This document shows, piece after piece, positions 47,419-55,866 of a stretch of 64,000 nucleotides of DNA. Each line of letters opens with the position of its first letter. Position 1 is the first letter of the stretch. The position numbers and the translations under genes are program-made. Source of the DNA: Asanoa ishikariensis (lineage in GTDB: Bacteria; Actinomycetota; Actinomycetes; Mycobacteriales; Micromonosporaceae); contig NZ_FNQB01000004.1 in assembly GCF_900107455.1 (NCBI RefSeq), positions 444,193 through 508,192 on the forward strand. Reading direction: 5' to 3'. A model generated the notes under the pieces. The model made no database searches. It saw nothing but the letters and a program-made list of their open reading frames with translations, and was not told where the DNA came from.

Positions 47419-47450
47419 CCTTACCATGTAAGGCACCTTACGTTGTAAGG
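47419..47450. promoter_or_regulatory. Twin TetR operators
   Basis: CCTTAC-CAT-GTAAGG (47419-47433) and CCTTAC-GTT-GTAAGG (47436-47450) are two copies of one 15-bp palindrome with identical arms, 17 bp centre to centre. They lie midway between the divergent TetR gene (start 47393) and DUF4386 gene (start 47474). Confidence 0.82.
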
Positions 47451-47473
47451 CCGACACCGAGGGAGCCGCCAAG

Positions 47474-48163
47474 ATGGACCCGTTGATCCGCACCGCACGC
47501 GTGACCGGGCTGCTCTACCTGGGCCTCGCCGTCTCGGGAGCGCTAGGTTTCCTGCTGATCCGATCGCGCCTGTACGCGCCGGACGACGCCGCGGCAACGT
47601 TGGCCAACGTGGTCGCACACCAGTCGCTGGCGCGCGCGGGCATCGCCTTCGAACTGCTCACGGTGCTGACGCAGGCCCTGGTCGCGGTCTGGTTCTACCG
47701 CCTGTTCCACGCGGCCGACCGCTTCGCGGCGGGCGGCATCGCCGCCTTCGGCCTGGCCAACGCGATAGCCGTCCTGTCCAGCGCGGCCCTGCTGGCGACG
47801 GCCCTGGACGCGGCCCTCGACGGCGAGGCCGGCACTGTCCAGTTGCTCTACGGCATCAGCGACAACCTGTGGGGCGTCGGCGCACTGTTCTTCGGCTTGT
47901 GGCTCATCCCCATGGGCCAGGTCGCGCTGCGCTCGGGTTGGTTGCCGCGCGCACTTGGCTGGCTCCTGATCGCAGGCGGCATCGGCTACGTGCTGAGCGC
48001 GTTCCTCCGCTATCTGACGCCGGACGCGCAACCGATCGCCGACCTCCTCGCCTTTCCGGCCACCGCCGGCGAATTCTGGATGATCGGCTACCTCCTGGTA
48101 CGCGGCGTCCGCCGGCAGGCCACCGAACACACCTCTGCCCCGCTCGAACAAGTGGCTGCCTAA
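47474..48163 (+). CDS. DUF4386 integral membrane protein
   Basis: A 229-residue protein with about six transmembrane helices. RTARVTGLLYLGLAVSGALG and the later SDNLWGVGALFFGLWLIPMG are typical of DUF4386. Function unknown; genes of this family are frequently TetR-controlled. The ATG is preceded by GAGGGAG. It is expected to be repressed by the divergent TetR protein through the twin palindromes. Confidence 0.88.
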   Translation: MDPLIRTARVTGLLYLGLAVSGALGFLLIRSRLYAPDDAAATLANVVAHQSLARAGIAFELLTVLTQALVAVWFYRLFHAADRFAAGGIAAFGLANAIAVLSSAALLATALDAALDGEAGTVQLLYGISDNLWGVGALFFGLWLIPMGQVALRSGWLPRALGWLLIAGGIGYVLSAFLRYLTPDAQPIADLLAFPATAGEFWMIGYLLVRGVRRQATEHTSAPLEQVAA

Positions 48164-48338
48164 CCCAAGGTGTCGCAGCGATCGATCGTCGGCCAACTCA
48201 GGGCACACTTGGCGGACTCGCAGCAGGTAAGTTGGTCGGTGTATTTATCCTCAAACCACACGGGCATCCCGTGAACACGCGTCGAGAGAACCGATGAAAA
48301 TCGCAACTCCTGATCTGTAACGACGCTGGTCGACAAGT

Positions 48339-48793
48339 GTGCTTCCCGCTCACGTGGGGATGGTCCGTACGTCTGCACGTTTTACGACGATGAAGTCTAG
48401 TGCTGCCCGCGCACGCGGGGATGGTCCGGAGGAGACATGAGCTCTGGCCAGGGCACGACGTGCTCCCCGCGCACGCGGGGATGGTCCGCGATTCCCGACC
48501 ATGCCGACAGAGGATTACCCATGCTCACCGCGCACGCGGGGTGATCCCCAGATCGTCAAGCCGCAATGGTTGGCGGCGGTGTGCTCCCCGCGCACGCGGG
48601 GATGGTCCGGCGGAAGGGCCTGGCGCCAGGATCGCCGGGCCGTGATCCCCGCGCATGGCGGGGATGGTCCGCGAGGACGATTCCGTGCTCCATCGGCGGG
48701 GCGATGCTCCCCGCGCACGCGGGGATGGTCCGGACCTGAAGATCGCCGGCTCGGTCAACCGCGGGCGCTCCCCGCACACGCGGGGACGGACAG
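48339..48793 (+). CRISPR. Degenerate type I-E CRISPR array, 8 repeats and 7 spacers
   Basis: The consensus repeat is 29 bp, GTGCTCCCCGCGCACGCGGG followed by GATGGTCCG, the actinobacterial type I-E (CASCADE) repeat with a hairpin (CCCCGCG/CGCGGGG). Repeats start at 48339, 48400, 48460, 48521, 48581, 48642, 48704 and 48765, a 60-62-bp period with 31-33-bp spacers. Repeats 3 and 5 are perfect copies; 2 and 7 differ by one base; 1, 4, 6 and 8 are clearly degenerate, including both outer copies. No cas gene lies in the window. The leader side, by repeat orientation, would be left of 48339. Confidence 0.95.
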
Positions 48794-49030
48794 ATTCGTG
48801 CGTCCGTACCCGGGTTCGCGTGGACCCGACAGCGGCGAAAAAGCGTTGGCAAAGCAGCCTCAGCCATGCTGGCCACGTCATTCAGCCTCGGGGGGTGAAT
48901 GGCAAACCCGGGCGCCAAAGAGGAGACACAACCTCCGGCCAGGGCGCCACGCCCCGGTCGCGACGTCACATAGACCTAGCGACCGCCGACCGGTTCCGCT
49001 CCGTCCCAGTCCAAGGGACGGGGCGGACGT
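48794..49030. other. Non-coding stretch containing an imperfect copy of CRISPR spacer 2
   Basis: No coding sequence is convincing here. Positions 48920-48950 match spacer 2 (48429-48459) at 25 of 31 bases without gaps, including the first nine. The flanking bases do not look like CRISPR repeats; the base triplet 5' of the match is AAA. Confidence 0.5.
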
Positions 49031-50077
49031 TCATGTTGGTCGGACGGTCAGCGGCAGGCTGGCCCGAGGCGGCGGGGGAAACGGCCGGCAAGAGGACCGC
49101 ACTACGAGCTCCGTAGGCAGCCGGATGTGGGTGGACCGCTCCACCCCCGCGATCAGGTCCACGAGCAACCGCAGCGCCTCGGCACCCATTCGCTGCAAGG
49201 GCTGCGTGATAGTCGTCAGCGGCGGATTGACCAGCGCTGACTCAGGCACGTTGTCGAACCCGATCACCGACAGATCATCAGGCACCGACAACCCCATGCC
49301 GCGCGCCACATCCATCGTCGAGATGGCCGACAGGTCGTTGCCGGCGAATACCGCCGTCGGTCGATCAGGCAGCGACAACAACTCAAAAGCAGGCGCCTCG
49401 GCACTTTCGACCCGGAACCCGCCAACCCGGACCAGCCGCTCGTCAACAGCGACCCCGGCATCAGCCATCGCCTTGCGGAATCCGGCCTCCCGCAGGCGAG
49501 CGGACTCCAGATCAGGCCGACCACTGAGGTGCCCGATCCGCCGGTGCCCCAACGAAAGCAGATAGTTGGTAGCGAGCACCGCCCCCGCGAAGTTGTCCGA
49601 ATCAATAGTCGGCAACCCGGACGGGCCGGTATGCGGGTCGACAGCCACCACATGGAAGTCCTGCTTGGTCTCCACGACGGTGGGCGTGACGATCACCGCG
49701 CCGTCGATCAAGGTGCCCGACAGCCGCGCCAACGAGCGACGTTCCCAGCCGATCGAGGTCCCGCCGCCGTCGCCGCTGGAGTAGGCCAACAACTGGTATC
49801 CAGTGCCGGCCACCTCCTTCGACGCACCCTTCAGGAGCTCCGTCGAGAACGGCTCGAACTCCGCCACCAGGATGCCGAGGACGTTCGTGCGGTGGCTGCG
49901 CAACGACTGCGCGCCCAGGCTCGCCTCGTATCCGAGCTGGCTGATGACCTGCTGCACCCGCTCCACGGTGGCCGCCGCGACGCCATAACGCCCGTTCACG
50001 ACCTTGGACACGGTCGCCACGGAGACGCCGGCCGTGCGGGCCACGTCCGACATCTTCACACGCTGCGGGAACGCCAC
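49031..50077 (-). CDS. LacI-family regulator of the CUT1 sugar importer
   Basis: A 348-residue LacI/GalR protein. HTH: RVKMSDVARTAGVSVATVSK, VVNGRYGVAAATVERVQQVI; hinge SLGAQSLRSHRTNVLGILV. The effector core shows TIDSDNFAGAVLATNYLLSL then GHRRIGHLSGRPD and FAGNDLSAISTMDVARGMG. GTG 50077 gives the usual short lead before RVKMSDVA; ATG 50053 is possible. Divergent from the importer, whose promoter holds a palindrome touching a perfect -35 box. Confidence 0.93.
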   Translation of the reverse strand: MAFPQRVKMSDVARTAGVSVATVSKVVNGRYGVAAATVERVQQVISQLGYEASLGAQSLRSHRTNVLGILVAEFEPFSTELLKGASKEVAGTGYQLLAYSSGDGGGTSIGWERRSLARLSGTLIDGAVIVTPTVVETKQDFHVVAVDPHTGPSGLPTIDSDNFAGAVLATNYLLSLGHRRIGHLSGRPDLESARLREAGFRKAMADAGVAVDERLVRVGGFRVESAEAPAFELLSLPDRPTAVFAGNDLSAISTMDVARGMGLSVPDDLSVIGFDNVPESALVNPPLTTITQPLQRMGAEALRLLVDLIAGVERSTHIRLPTELVVRSSCRPFPPPPRASLPLTVRPT

Positions 50078-50128
50078 GCCGATGATGATAGATGCCGCCG
50101 CGGGGAGTGTCGGGGGCGTTTCGAAAAC

Positions 50129-50148
50129 GATATCGATAACGATTGACA
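50129..50148 (+). promoter_or_regulatory. LacI operator and -35 box of the sugar-importer operon
   Basis: GATATCGATAAC (50129-50140, perfect core TATCGATA at 50131-50138) is immediately followed by a perfect -35 TTGACA (50143-50148). A weak -10 (GCAAAA or CAAAAC near 50165-50171) would complete the promoter. The dyad resembles LacI sites with a central CG. Repressor binding would hide the -35 box. Confidence 0.65.
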
Positions 50149-50217
50149 CTGGCCGAGCGGGGCTGCAAAACTCGCCGTCAATGCCGAGTACCGCGACTGC
50201 TGGTCGAGGAGACATCG

Positions 50218-51528
50218 ATGGCAACCAAGCACCGTGCAGCCCCATTTTTGGGGATACTTTTGTCCGGATCGCTGCTGCTGACCGCCTGTGGCGGCGGTGG
50301 GGAGAGCGAAGAACCGGCCGCGAACGAGCTATACAAGAACCCCGTCACGCTGACCTGGTGGCACAACGCCTCGCAGGACGGTCCGGGCAAGACCTACTGG
50401 ACAAAGGTCGCCAAGGACTTCTCCGCGGCGCACCCGACCGTCACGATCGAGATCGAAGCGATCGAGACCAACCAGCTTCAGCGCACGCGGCTCCCCGCCG
50501 CGCTGCTGACCAGTGACCCGCCGGACATCTTCCAGGCCTGGGGCGGCGGCGAGATCCGCGAGCAGGTCGAGGCCGACTACCTCAAGGACATCACCGACCA
50601 GGTCAAGACCGAGGTCGCCAACATCGGCAGTGCCTCCGAGATCTGGCAGGTCGACGGCAAGCAGTACGGGTTGCCGTTCCGGATGGGCATCGAGGGCATC
50701 TGGTACAACAAGGACATGTTCGCGCAGGCGGGCATCGCGGCGCCGCCGACGACGTTCGACGAGCTCAACGACGCGGTCACCAAGCTCAAGGCGATCAACG
50801 TCGTGCCGATCGCGCTCGGTGCGGGTGACAAGTGGCCCGCCGCGCACTGGTGGTACAACTTCGCCCTGCGGGCGTGCTCGGTGGACGTGTTGAAGAAGGC
50901 GTCGATCGACCTCACCTTCGACGACCCGTGCTTCGTCAAGGCCGGTGACGACCTCAAGACCTTCATCGGCACCGACCCGTTCCAGAAGAACTTCATCGCC
51001 ACCCCCGGTCAGAACGACCCGACCAGCGCCAACGGCCTGCTCGCCAACGGCAAGGCCGCGATGGAGCTGATGGGCGACTGGAACAAGGGCACCCTGGAGA
51101 CGGTCGCCCAAGACCCCGCCAAACTGACCAAGTTCCTCGGCTGGTTCCCGGTGCCGGCGATCTCCGGCTCCGCGGGCGACCCGAAGGCGGCCCTCGGTGG
51201 CGGCGACGGCTACGCCTGCGCCAAGAACGCGCCGGCCGAATGCGTCGAGTTCCTGAAGTACATCGTCAGCCCTGAGGTGCAGAAGGCGTACGCCCAAACG
51301 GGTGTCGGTCTGCCCGTTGCCAAGGGTGCGGAGTCCGGCGTCGAGGACCCGGCGCTCAAGTCCATCCTGGACGCGACCTCCAGCGCCACCTACGTCCAAC
51401 TCTGGTTGGACACCGCATACGGCAGCACCGTCGGCAACGCGATGAACGACGCCATCGTCGCCATCTTCGCCGGCAAGGGCTCGCCTCAGCAGGTCGTCGA
51501 CGCCATGAAGTCGGCTGCCCGCAAGTGA
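50218..51528 (+). CDS. CUT1 ABC sugar transporter substrate-binding lipoprotein
   Basis: A 436-residue type-I extracellular solute-binding protein; the lipobox is LLLTAC (GGGG follows). Family marks: VTLTWWHNAS at the start, DPPDIFQAWGGGEIREQVEA, GLPFRMGIEGIWYNKDMFAQ and NGLLANGKAAMELMGDWNKG. It captures an oligosaccharide or similar sugar for the two permeases that follow. ATG 50218 lies 5 bases after GAGGAGA. First gene of a LacI-controlled operon. Confidence 0.94.
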   Translation: MATKHRAAPFLGILLSGSLLLTACGGGGESEEPAANELYKNPVTLTWWHNASQDGPGKTYWTKVAKDFSAAHPTVTIEIEAIETNQLQRTRLPAALLTSDPPDIFQAWGGGEIREQVEADYLKDITDQVKTEVANIGSASEIWQVDGKQYGLPFRMGIEGIWYNKDMFAQAGIAAPPTTFDELNDAVTKLKAINVVPIALGAGDKWPAAHWWYNFALRACSVDVLKKASIDLTFDDPCFVKAGDDLKTFIGTDPFQKNFIATPGQNDPTSANGLLANGKAAMELMGDWNKGTLETVAQDPAKLTKFLGWFPVPAISGSAGDPKAALGGGDGYACAKNAPAECVEFLKYIVSPEVQKAYAQTGVGLPVAKGAESGVEDPALKSILDATSSATYVQLWLDTAYGSTVGNAMNDAIVAIFAGKGSPQQVVDAMKSAARK

Positions 51529-52508
51529 CCTCGACACAACACCTCGCCGGCGGCGCCACCGCGTCGCCGGCGAGGCCCGTCTACCGCGGGTCCGGACGAG
51601 CTGCCGAGACCAGGCGCAAGTGGTACGAGATCATCGGGCTGACCACTCCGGCGATCGCCGTGTACGTGATGTTCGTACTCGTGCCGATGGGCTTCGCGGT
51701 CTACTACAGCCTCTACCGTTGGCGCGGGGTCGGTCCGCCGACCCAGTTCGTGGGGTTCGACAACTACGTCCTGGCCTTCCAGGACCCGATTTTCATCGAC
51801 GCCCTGCGCAACAACGCCATCATCGTGGTCGGCTCGCTGCTCGTGCAGGGCCCGATCGCCCTCGGCGTCGCTCTGCTGCTGAACCGCCGGTTCCGCGGGC
51901 GCACCGTGTTCCGCCTGTTGGTCTTCGTGCCCTACGTGCTCGCCGAGGTCACCGTCGGCATCATGTGGAAGCTCATTCTGACCGACGGGGGCACGGTCGA
52001 CGCGCTGCTGAAGTCGCTCGGGCTGGGCAGCCTGACCCAGGCCTGGCTGGCCGACCTCGACGTGGTGATCTGGACGCTGCTGTTCGTGCTCACCTGGAAG
52101 TACGTCGGCTTCGCCATCATCCTGCTGCTCGCCGGACTGTCCAATGTGCCTGCCGAGCTGACCGAGGCGGCGGCGATCGACGGCGCGGGGTGGTGGCAGG
52201 TCCAGCGGCACATCACGCTTCCGTTGCTCGGCCCCACGATCCGGATCTGGATGTTCCTGTCGATCATCGGCTCGCTACAGGTCTTCGACGTGATCTGGGT
52301 GACCTCGGTGCCGGCCGTGCGCTCCCTCGGGGCCTCGGGAACCATGGCGACGTACATGGTGGACAACGGCTTCTTCGCTCGGCTCTGGGGTTACGGCAAC
52401 GCGGTCGCCGTCATCCTGTTCGTCATCTCGTTCGTCGCGGCGTTGCTGTTCCAGCGTTTCCTGCTCCGCCGGGACATCGAGGGCGCCATCACAAGAAGGG
52501 TGGGCTGA
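51525..52508 (+). CDS. CUT1 sugar transporter permease (MalF type)
   Basis: A 327-residue permease with six transmembrane helices. YEIIGLTTPAIAVYVMFVLV opens the membrane part; the ATPase-docking EAA loop reads ELTEAAAIDGAGWWQVQRHI. GTG 51525 overlaps the stop of the binding-protein gene (GTGA). Works with the MalG-type permease; no ATPase gene is in the operon. Confidence 0.94.
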   Translation: MTSTQHLAGGATASPARPVYRGSGRAAETRRKWYEIIGLTTPAIAVYVMFVLVPMGFAVYYSLYRWRGVGPPTQFVGFDNYVLAFQDPIFIDALRNNAIIVVGSLLVQGPIALGVALLLNRRFRGRTVFRLLVFVPYVLAEVTVGIMWKLILTDGGTVDALLKSLGLGSLTQAWLADLDVVIWTLLFVLTWKYVGFAIILLLAGLSNVPAELTEAAAIDGAGWWQVQRHITLPLLGPTIRIWMFLSIIGSLQVFDVIWVTSVPAVRSLGASGTMATYMVDNGFFARLWGYGNAVAVILFVISFVAALLFQRFLLRRDIEGAITRRVG

Positions 52509-53341
52509 TGACCGAGCGTCGGCCATTCTCCTGGGGCAGCCCGCTGACCTACTCGTTGGCGTTCGCCGTCGCGGCCATTTCGATCGCGCCGGTGGTCTAC
52601 GTGATCGTCGGCGGCTTCCGGACCACGCCGCAGATCGTCGCCGACCCGGCCGGGCTGCCCGACCCGTGGGTGTGGGACAACTACGCCCGGGTGCTGACCC
52701 AGAGCGACTTCTGGGGCCAGGCATTCAACAGCGCGGTGATCGCCCTGGGCACGACGATCGCTGTGGTGGCTCTGGGCGTCAGCGCCGCGTACGTGCTGGC
52801 CCGCTACACCTTCCGCGGCCGCGAGGCGCTCTACACGTTCTTCACCCTCGGCCTGCTCTTCCCTGCGGGCGCGGCGATCCTGCCGCTCTACCTGATGCTG
52901 CGCGACCTCAACCTGACCAACTCGTACTATGCGGTGATCCTGCCGCAGGTCGCGTTCTCGTTGCCGTTGACCATCGTGATCCTGCGCCCGTTCCTGAGCG
53001 CGATCCCACGCGAGCTCGAGGACGCGGCGGCGATCGACGGCACGGGCAAGCTGGGCTTCCTGTGGCGCATCACGCTTCCACTGTCCAAACCGGCCCTGGT
53101 CACCGTCGGCGTCCTCGCGTTCGTGGCGAGCTGGAACGCGTTCCTGCTGCCACTGCTGGTCCTCAGCGACGCCAGCCTGCACACGCTGCCACTGGGCGTG
53201 CAGAACTTCTCGAGCCAGTACACGTCCGACACGGCCGGCATCCTGGCCTTCACGTCCCTGGCCATGCTCCCGGCGCTCGTCTTCTTCACGTTCGCGGAGA
53301 AGCAGATCGTCGGCGGCTTGCAAGGTGCCGTAAAAGGCTAG
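52508..53341 (+). CDS. CUT1 sugar transporter permease (MalG type)
   Basis: A 277-residue permease, six transmembrane helices, EAA loop ELEDAAAIDGTGKLGFLWRI and C-terminal QIVGGLQGAVKG, the standard MalG end. ATG 52508 overlaps the MalF-type stop (TGATG). The operon ends here without ATPase or glycosidase, so the importer must borrow an ATPase (MsiK-type in actinobacteria, by family knowledge). The 3' end overlaps the convergent gene by 56 bp. Confidence 0.94.
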   Translation: MTERRPFSWGSPLTYSLAFAVAAISIAPVVYVIVGGFRTTPQIVADPAGLPDPWVWDNYARVLTQSDFWGQAFNSAVIALGTTIAVVALGVSAAYVLARYTFRGREALYTFFTLGLLFPAGAAILPLYLMLRDLNLTNSYYAVILPQVAFSLPLTIVILRPFLSAIPRELEDAAAIDGTGKLGFLWRITLPLSKPALVTVGVLAFVASWNAFLLPLLVLSDASLHTLPLGVQNFSSQYTSDTAGILAFTSLAMLPALVFFTFAEKQIVGGLQGAVKG

Positions 53342-53774
53342 TCACCGACCAGCCGAGGGCGAGCAGGAGTGCGGCGGGGACCACGGGGGTCAGCACCCAG
53401 GGCAGGGAGCGCGGCGAAAGCACCCAGGCCTGCCGGGAGTCGGCGAGCACCAGTTGGCGCTTCGCCGACTCCGGCACGGTCAACTCCCACTCGCCGGCGT
53501 CGTTCGGTTCGACGGTGGTGGCCTGCCACGACCGGGAGACGTCGACGCCATGAATCGGCCCGCTGTAGCCGCGGTCGCCGCGGGTCCAGTTGCCGACGCA
53601 CCGCGAGTGCGTGTTCTCCTGCCGGTCGTAGGTGAGGTAGCAGTGGTCCACGATGGCGCGCGGCCCGTCGGCCCCCGGCCACAGTCCCGCCGACCAGGTC
53701 AGCATCCCACCGAGCACCAGCACGACCGCACCGACGGCGGCGATTCGAAGTCCCAACGCGCGCATGAAGGCCAT
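53286..53774 (-). CDS. Uncharacterised two-helix membrane protein
   Basis: A 162-residue protein with an N-terminal membrane helix (IAAVGAVVLVLGGMLTWSAG), an extracellular stretch of about 90 residues with two cysteines (VDHCYLTYDRQ, SRCVGNWTRG) that may form a disulfide, and a second helix (VLTPVVPAALLLALGWSV) before a basic tail. The tail overlaps the MalG-type gene by 56 bp. No family recognised. It lies 12 bp after the MFS transporter on the same strand. Confidence 0.7.
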   Translation of the reverse strand: MAFMRALGLRIAAVGAVVLVLGGMLTWSAGLWPGADGPRAIVDHCYLTYDRQENTHSRCVGNWTRGDRGYSGPIHGVDVSRSWQATTVEPNDAGEWELTVPESAKRQLVLADSRQAWVLSPRSLPWVLTPVVPAALLLALGWSVTSLLRHLASRRRSASPRT

Positions 53775-53786
53775 CGAACCAGTTGA

Positions 53787-55193
53787 TCAGGCGTTTCGGC
53801 GGCCCGGAATGAGCAGCGACAGGACGACGGCGACGGCGGCGGTCGCCGCGATGGTGAGGAAGGCGACCGCATAGCCGGTCGACGTGGGCAGCCCGTTGGG
53901 CGCGATCGTGCCCGTCACCAGAGCGCTGACCGCCGCCGTGCCGATCGCGCCGCCGATGTTGCGGATGTTGGCGTTCATGCCCGTGGCGGCGCCGGTCGCG
54001 GACGGGCTGACCGAGTGGACGATGACGCTGGTCATGGCCGCGTATGCGAGGCCGAGCCCGAGCCCGAAGACCGCGGCCGCGCTGGACACCTGCCACGGCG
54101 CGTCGTTGAAGAGGGCGAATCCGGCGGCGCCGGCCGCGAGGAACGCCGACCCGTAGGCGAGTTGCGCGCGGAAGCCCACGACCGTGTGGATGGGTCCGCT
54201 GATCATGCCGCCGACGGCCATCGTGACCAGCATCGGGAAGATCAGGAAGCCGGCGACGGTCACGCTGGAGCCGAAGCCGTACCCGGCCGCCTTCGGGGTC
54301 TGGATGAACTGGGGCAGGAAGGTGATCACGGAGAACATGGCGGCGCCGAACAGGAGGGCGACCAGGTTGGTCGTCCACACCGGACGGTGGCGCATCATCC
54401 GCATGTCGATCACCGGGTTCGACGACCGGGTTTCCACCAACACCCACAGCGTGAACGCGATCGCAGCCACCACGAACAGCCCGAGGGTGGGCGCCGACAG
54501 CCAGCCCCAGCGCGCGCCGATGCTCACCGGCAGGAGCAGCGCGACCAGCCAGCCGGCCAGCAGTGCGGCGGCGGGCCAGTTGACGCGGCCCCCGCCGCGG
54601 ACGGGGGAGGCGGGCACGAACTTCCACGCCAGCGCGGCCACGGCCACGACCAGGACGAGCGGGATGCCGAACAGAGCGCGCCAGCCGAGGGCGGCGGTGA
54701 TCGGGCCGGCCAGCACGGTGCCGAGGCCGCCGCCGACGGCGATGACGCTGGACATCGCGCCGATCGCCCGCGGTACGCGGTGTGCCGGGTACTCGTCCCG
54801 GATGATGCCGAACACGATCGGGAAGATGGCGCCGCCGAGACCCTGGATGATCCGGCCGACGATCAGCACGCCCAGGTTCGGGGCGAGCGCGGAGACGAGG
54901 CTGCCCACCGCGATCGCGCCGAGCACGATCAGCAGGGCGCGGTGCTTGCCGATCAGGTCGGCGATGCGGCCGAGGATCGGGGTGGCGACGGAGGCGGAGA
55001 GCAGCCAGGCGATCAGCACCCAGGACACGCCCGCCTGGGTGGTGCCGAGGTCGTGGCGGATCACCGGGAGCACCGGGCTGATCAGTGACTGAAGGATGGC
55101 GAACGTGCCGGCGCCGAGGCCGAGCAGCACGAAGACCAGCGACGTGGTCGATCGCGCCGGAGCCGCGGCGGGCGGGGTTGCGGTGAGGGTCAT
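53787..55193 (-). CDS. DHA2-type MFS drug exporter
   Basis: A 468-residue polytopic protein of the EmrB/QacA class: LIAWLLSASVATPILGRIAD then LIGKHRALLIVLG (motif A) and GRIIQGLGGAIFPIVFGIIR (motif C region). About 14 hydrophobic segments. It is divergent from a TetR gene with a three-copy operator between them, the standard design for inducible drug efflux. Confidence 0.93.
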   Translation of the reverse strand: MTLTATPPAAAPARSTTSLVFVLLGLGAGTFAILQSLISPVLPVIRHDLGTTQAGVSWVLIAWLLSASVATPILGRIADLIGKHRALLIVLGAIAVGSLVSALAPNLGVLIVGRIIQGLGGAIFPIVFGIIRDEYPAHRVPRAIGAMSSVIAVGGGLGTVLAGPITAALGWRALFGIPLVLVVAVAALAWKFVPASPVRGGGRVNWPAAALLAGWLVALLLPVSIGARWGWLSAPTLGLFVVAAIAFTLWVLVETRSSNPVIDMRMMRHRPVWTTNLVALLFGAAMFSVITFLPQFIQTPKAAGYGFGSSVTVAGFLIFPMLVTMAVGGMISGPIHTVVGFRAQLAYGSAFLAAGAAGFALFNDAPWQVSSAAAVFGLGLGLAYAAMTSVIVHSVSPSATGAATGMNANIRNIGGAIGTAAVSALVTGTIAPNGLPTSTGYAVAFLTIAATAAVAVVLSLLIPGRRNA

Positions 55194-55220
55194 CGGAACG
55201 CTTCCTGCGATGGATAGACT

Positions 55221-55279
55221 GATAACCAGACTCCGGTAAAACGGAGCCGCGTTATCGGATTACTGATAACCGTACTCCG
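55221..55279. promoter_or_regulatory. Three-copy TetR operator region
   Basis: The unit GATAAC-N4-CTCCG occurs directly at 55221-55235 and 55265-55279 and inverted (CGGAG-N4-GTTATC) at 55242-55256. The first and the inverted copy form one symmetric 36-bp dyad; the third is 44 bp from the first, close to four helical turns. It lies between the MFS gene (start 55193) and the TetR gene (start 55297). Confidence 0.78.
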
Positions 55280-55296
55280 CTTCGAGGGGAGCGCCA

Positions 55297-55866
55297 ATGC
55301 CGGGCCTCGACCTGTCCGTGGTGGGTGCGCGCCGACCCCACCGGGCGGACGCCGCGCGCAACTTCGACGCGTTGGTGGCGGCGGCGCGGGACGTGTTCAC
55401 CGAGTACGGCGCGGACGCGCCGCTGGACGAGGTGGTCCGGCGGGCCGGCGTCGGCATCGCCACCCTCTATCGCAACTTCCCCACCAGGGAGCAACTCCTC
55501 GAGCAGGTGTACCTGACCGAGGTCGACGAGGTCTGCCGTGCGGCCGAGCCCGCCGCCAGCTTGGCGCCGTGGGAGGGCATTACCACCTGGCTGCGGCGCT
55601 TCATCGACTACGTGGCGACCAAGCGCGCGGTCGCGACCGAGCTGGACCGGGGATCGGTCGCCTACCGGGCCGCCACCGAGGCGCTCATCGCGTCCGGTGG
55701 GCCGCTGCTCGCGCGGGCGCAGGAGGCCGGCGCCATGCGCACCGACGTCGACATCGACGACGTCATGCGCTTCGTGATGGCGTACACCACCGTGAACTTC
55801 GCCTCGGCCGAACAGCGCGACCGCATGCTCGCGGTCGCCTTCGACGGCCTAGCCGCGACGCGGTGA
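55297..55866 (+). CDS. TetR-family regulator of the MFS exporter
   Basis: A 189-residue TetR protein: NFDALVAAARDVFTEYGADA, PLDEVVRRAGVGIATLYRNF with the typical recognition helix, then an all-helical sensor domain (ATKRAVATELDRGSVAYRAA). It should repress the divergent DHA2 exporter through the GATAAC-N4-CTCCG sites. ATG 55297 follows GAGGGGAG. The end overlaps the convergent GNAT gene by 18 bp. Confidence 0.93.
   Translation: MPGLDLSVVGARRPHRADAARNFDALVAAARDVFTEYGADAPLDEVVRRAGVGIATLYRNFPTREQLLEQVYLTEVDEVCRAAEPAASLAPWEGITTWLRRFIDYVATKRAVATELDRGSVAYRAATEALIASGGPLLARAQEAGAMRTDVDIDDVMRFVMAYTTVNFASAEQRDRMLAVAFDGLAATR

Noticed and set aside
48262-48290. A possible further decayed CRISPR repeat upstream of the array (GGGCATCCCG...CACGCG)
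   Set aside because: It resembles the repeat only in part and lies 77 bp, not about 61 bp, before the first repeat.
48501-49565. A 354-codon plus-strand frame and several others running through the CRISPR array
   Set aside because: The repeated SPRTRGWSG or VRGEHG-like peptides are translations of the CRISPR repeats, not a repeat protein.
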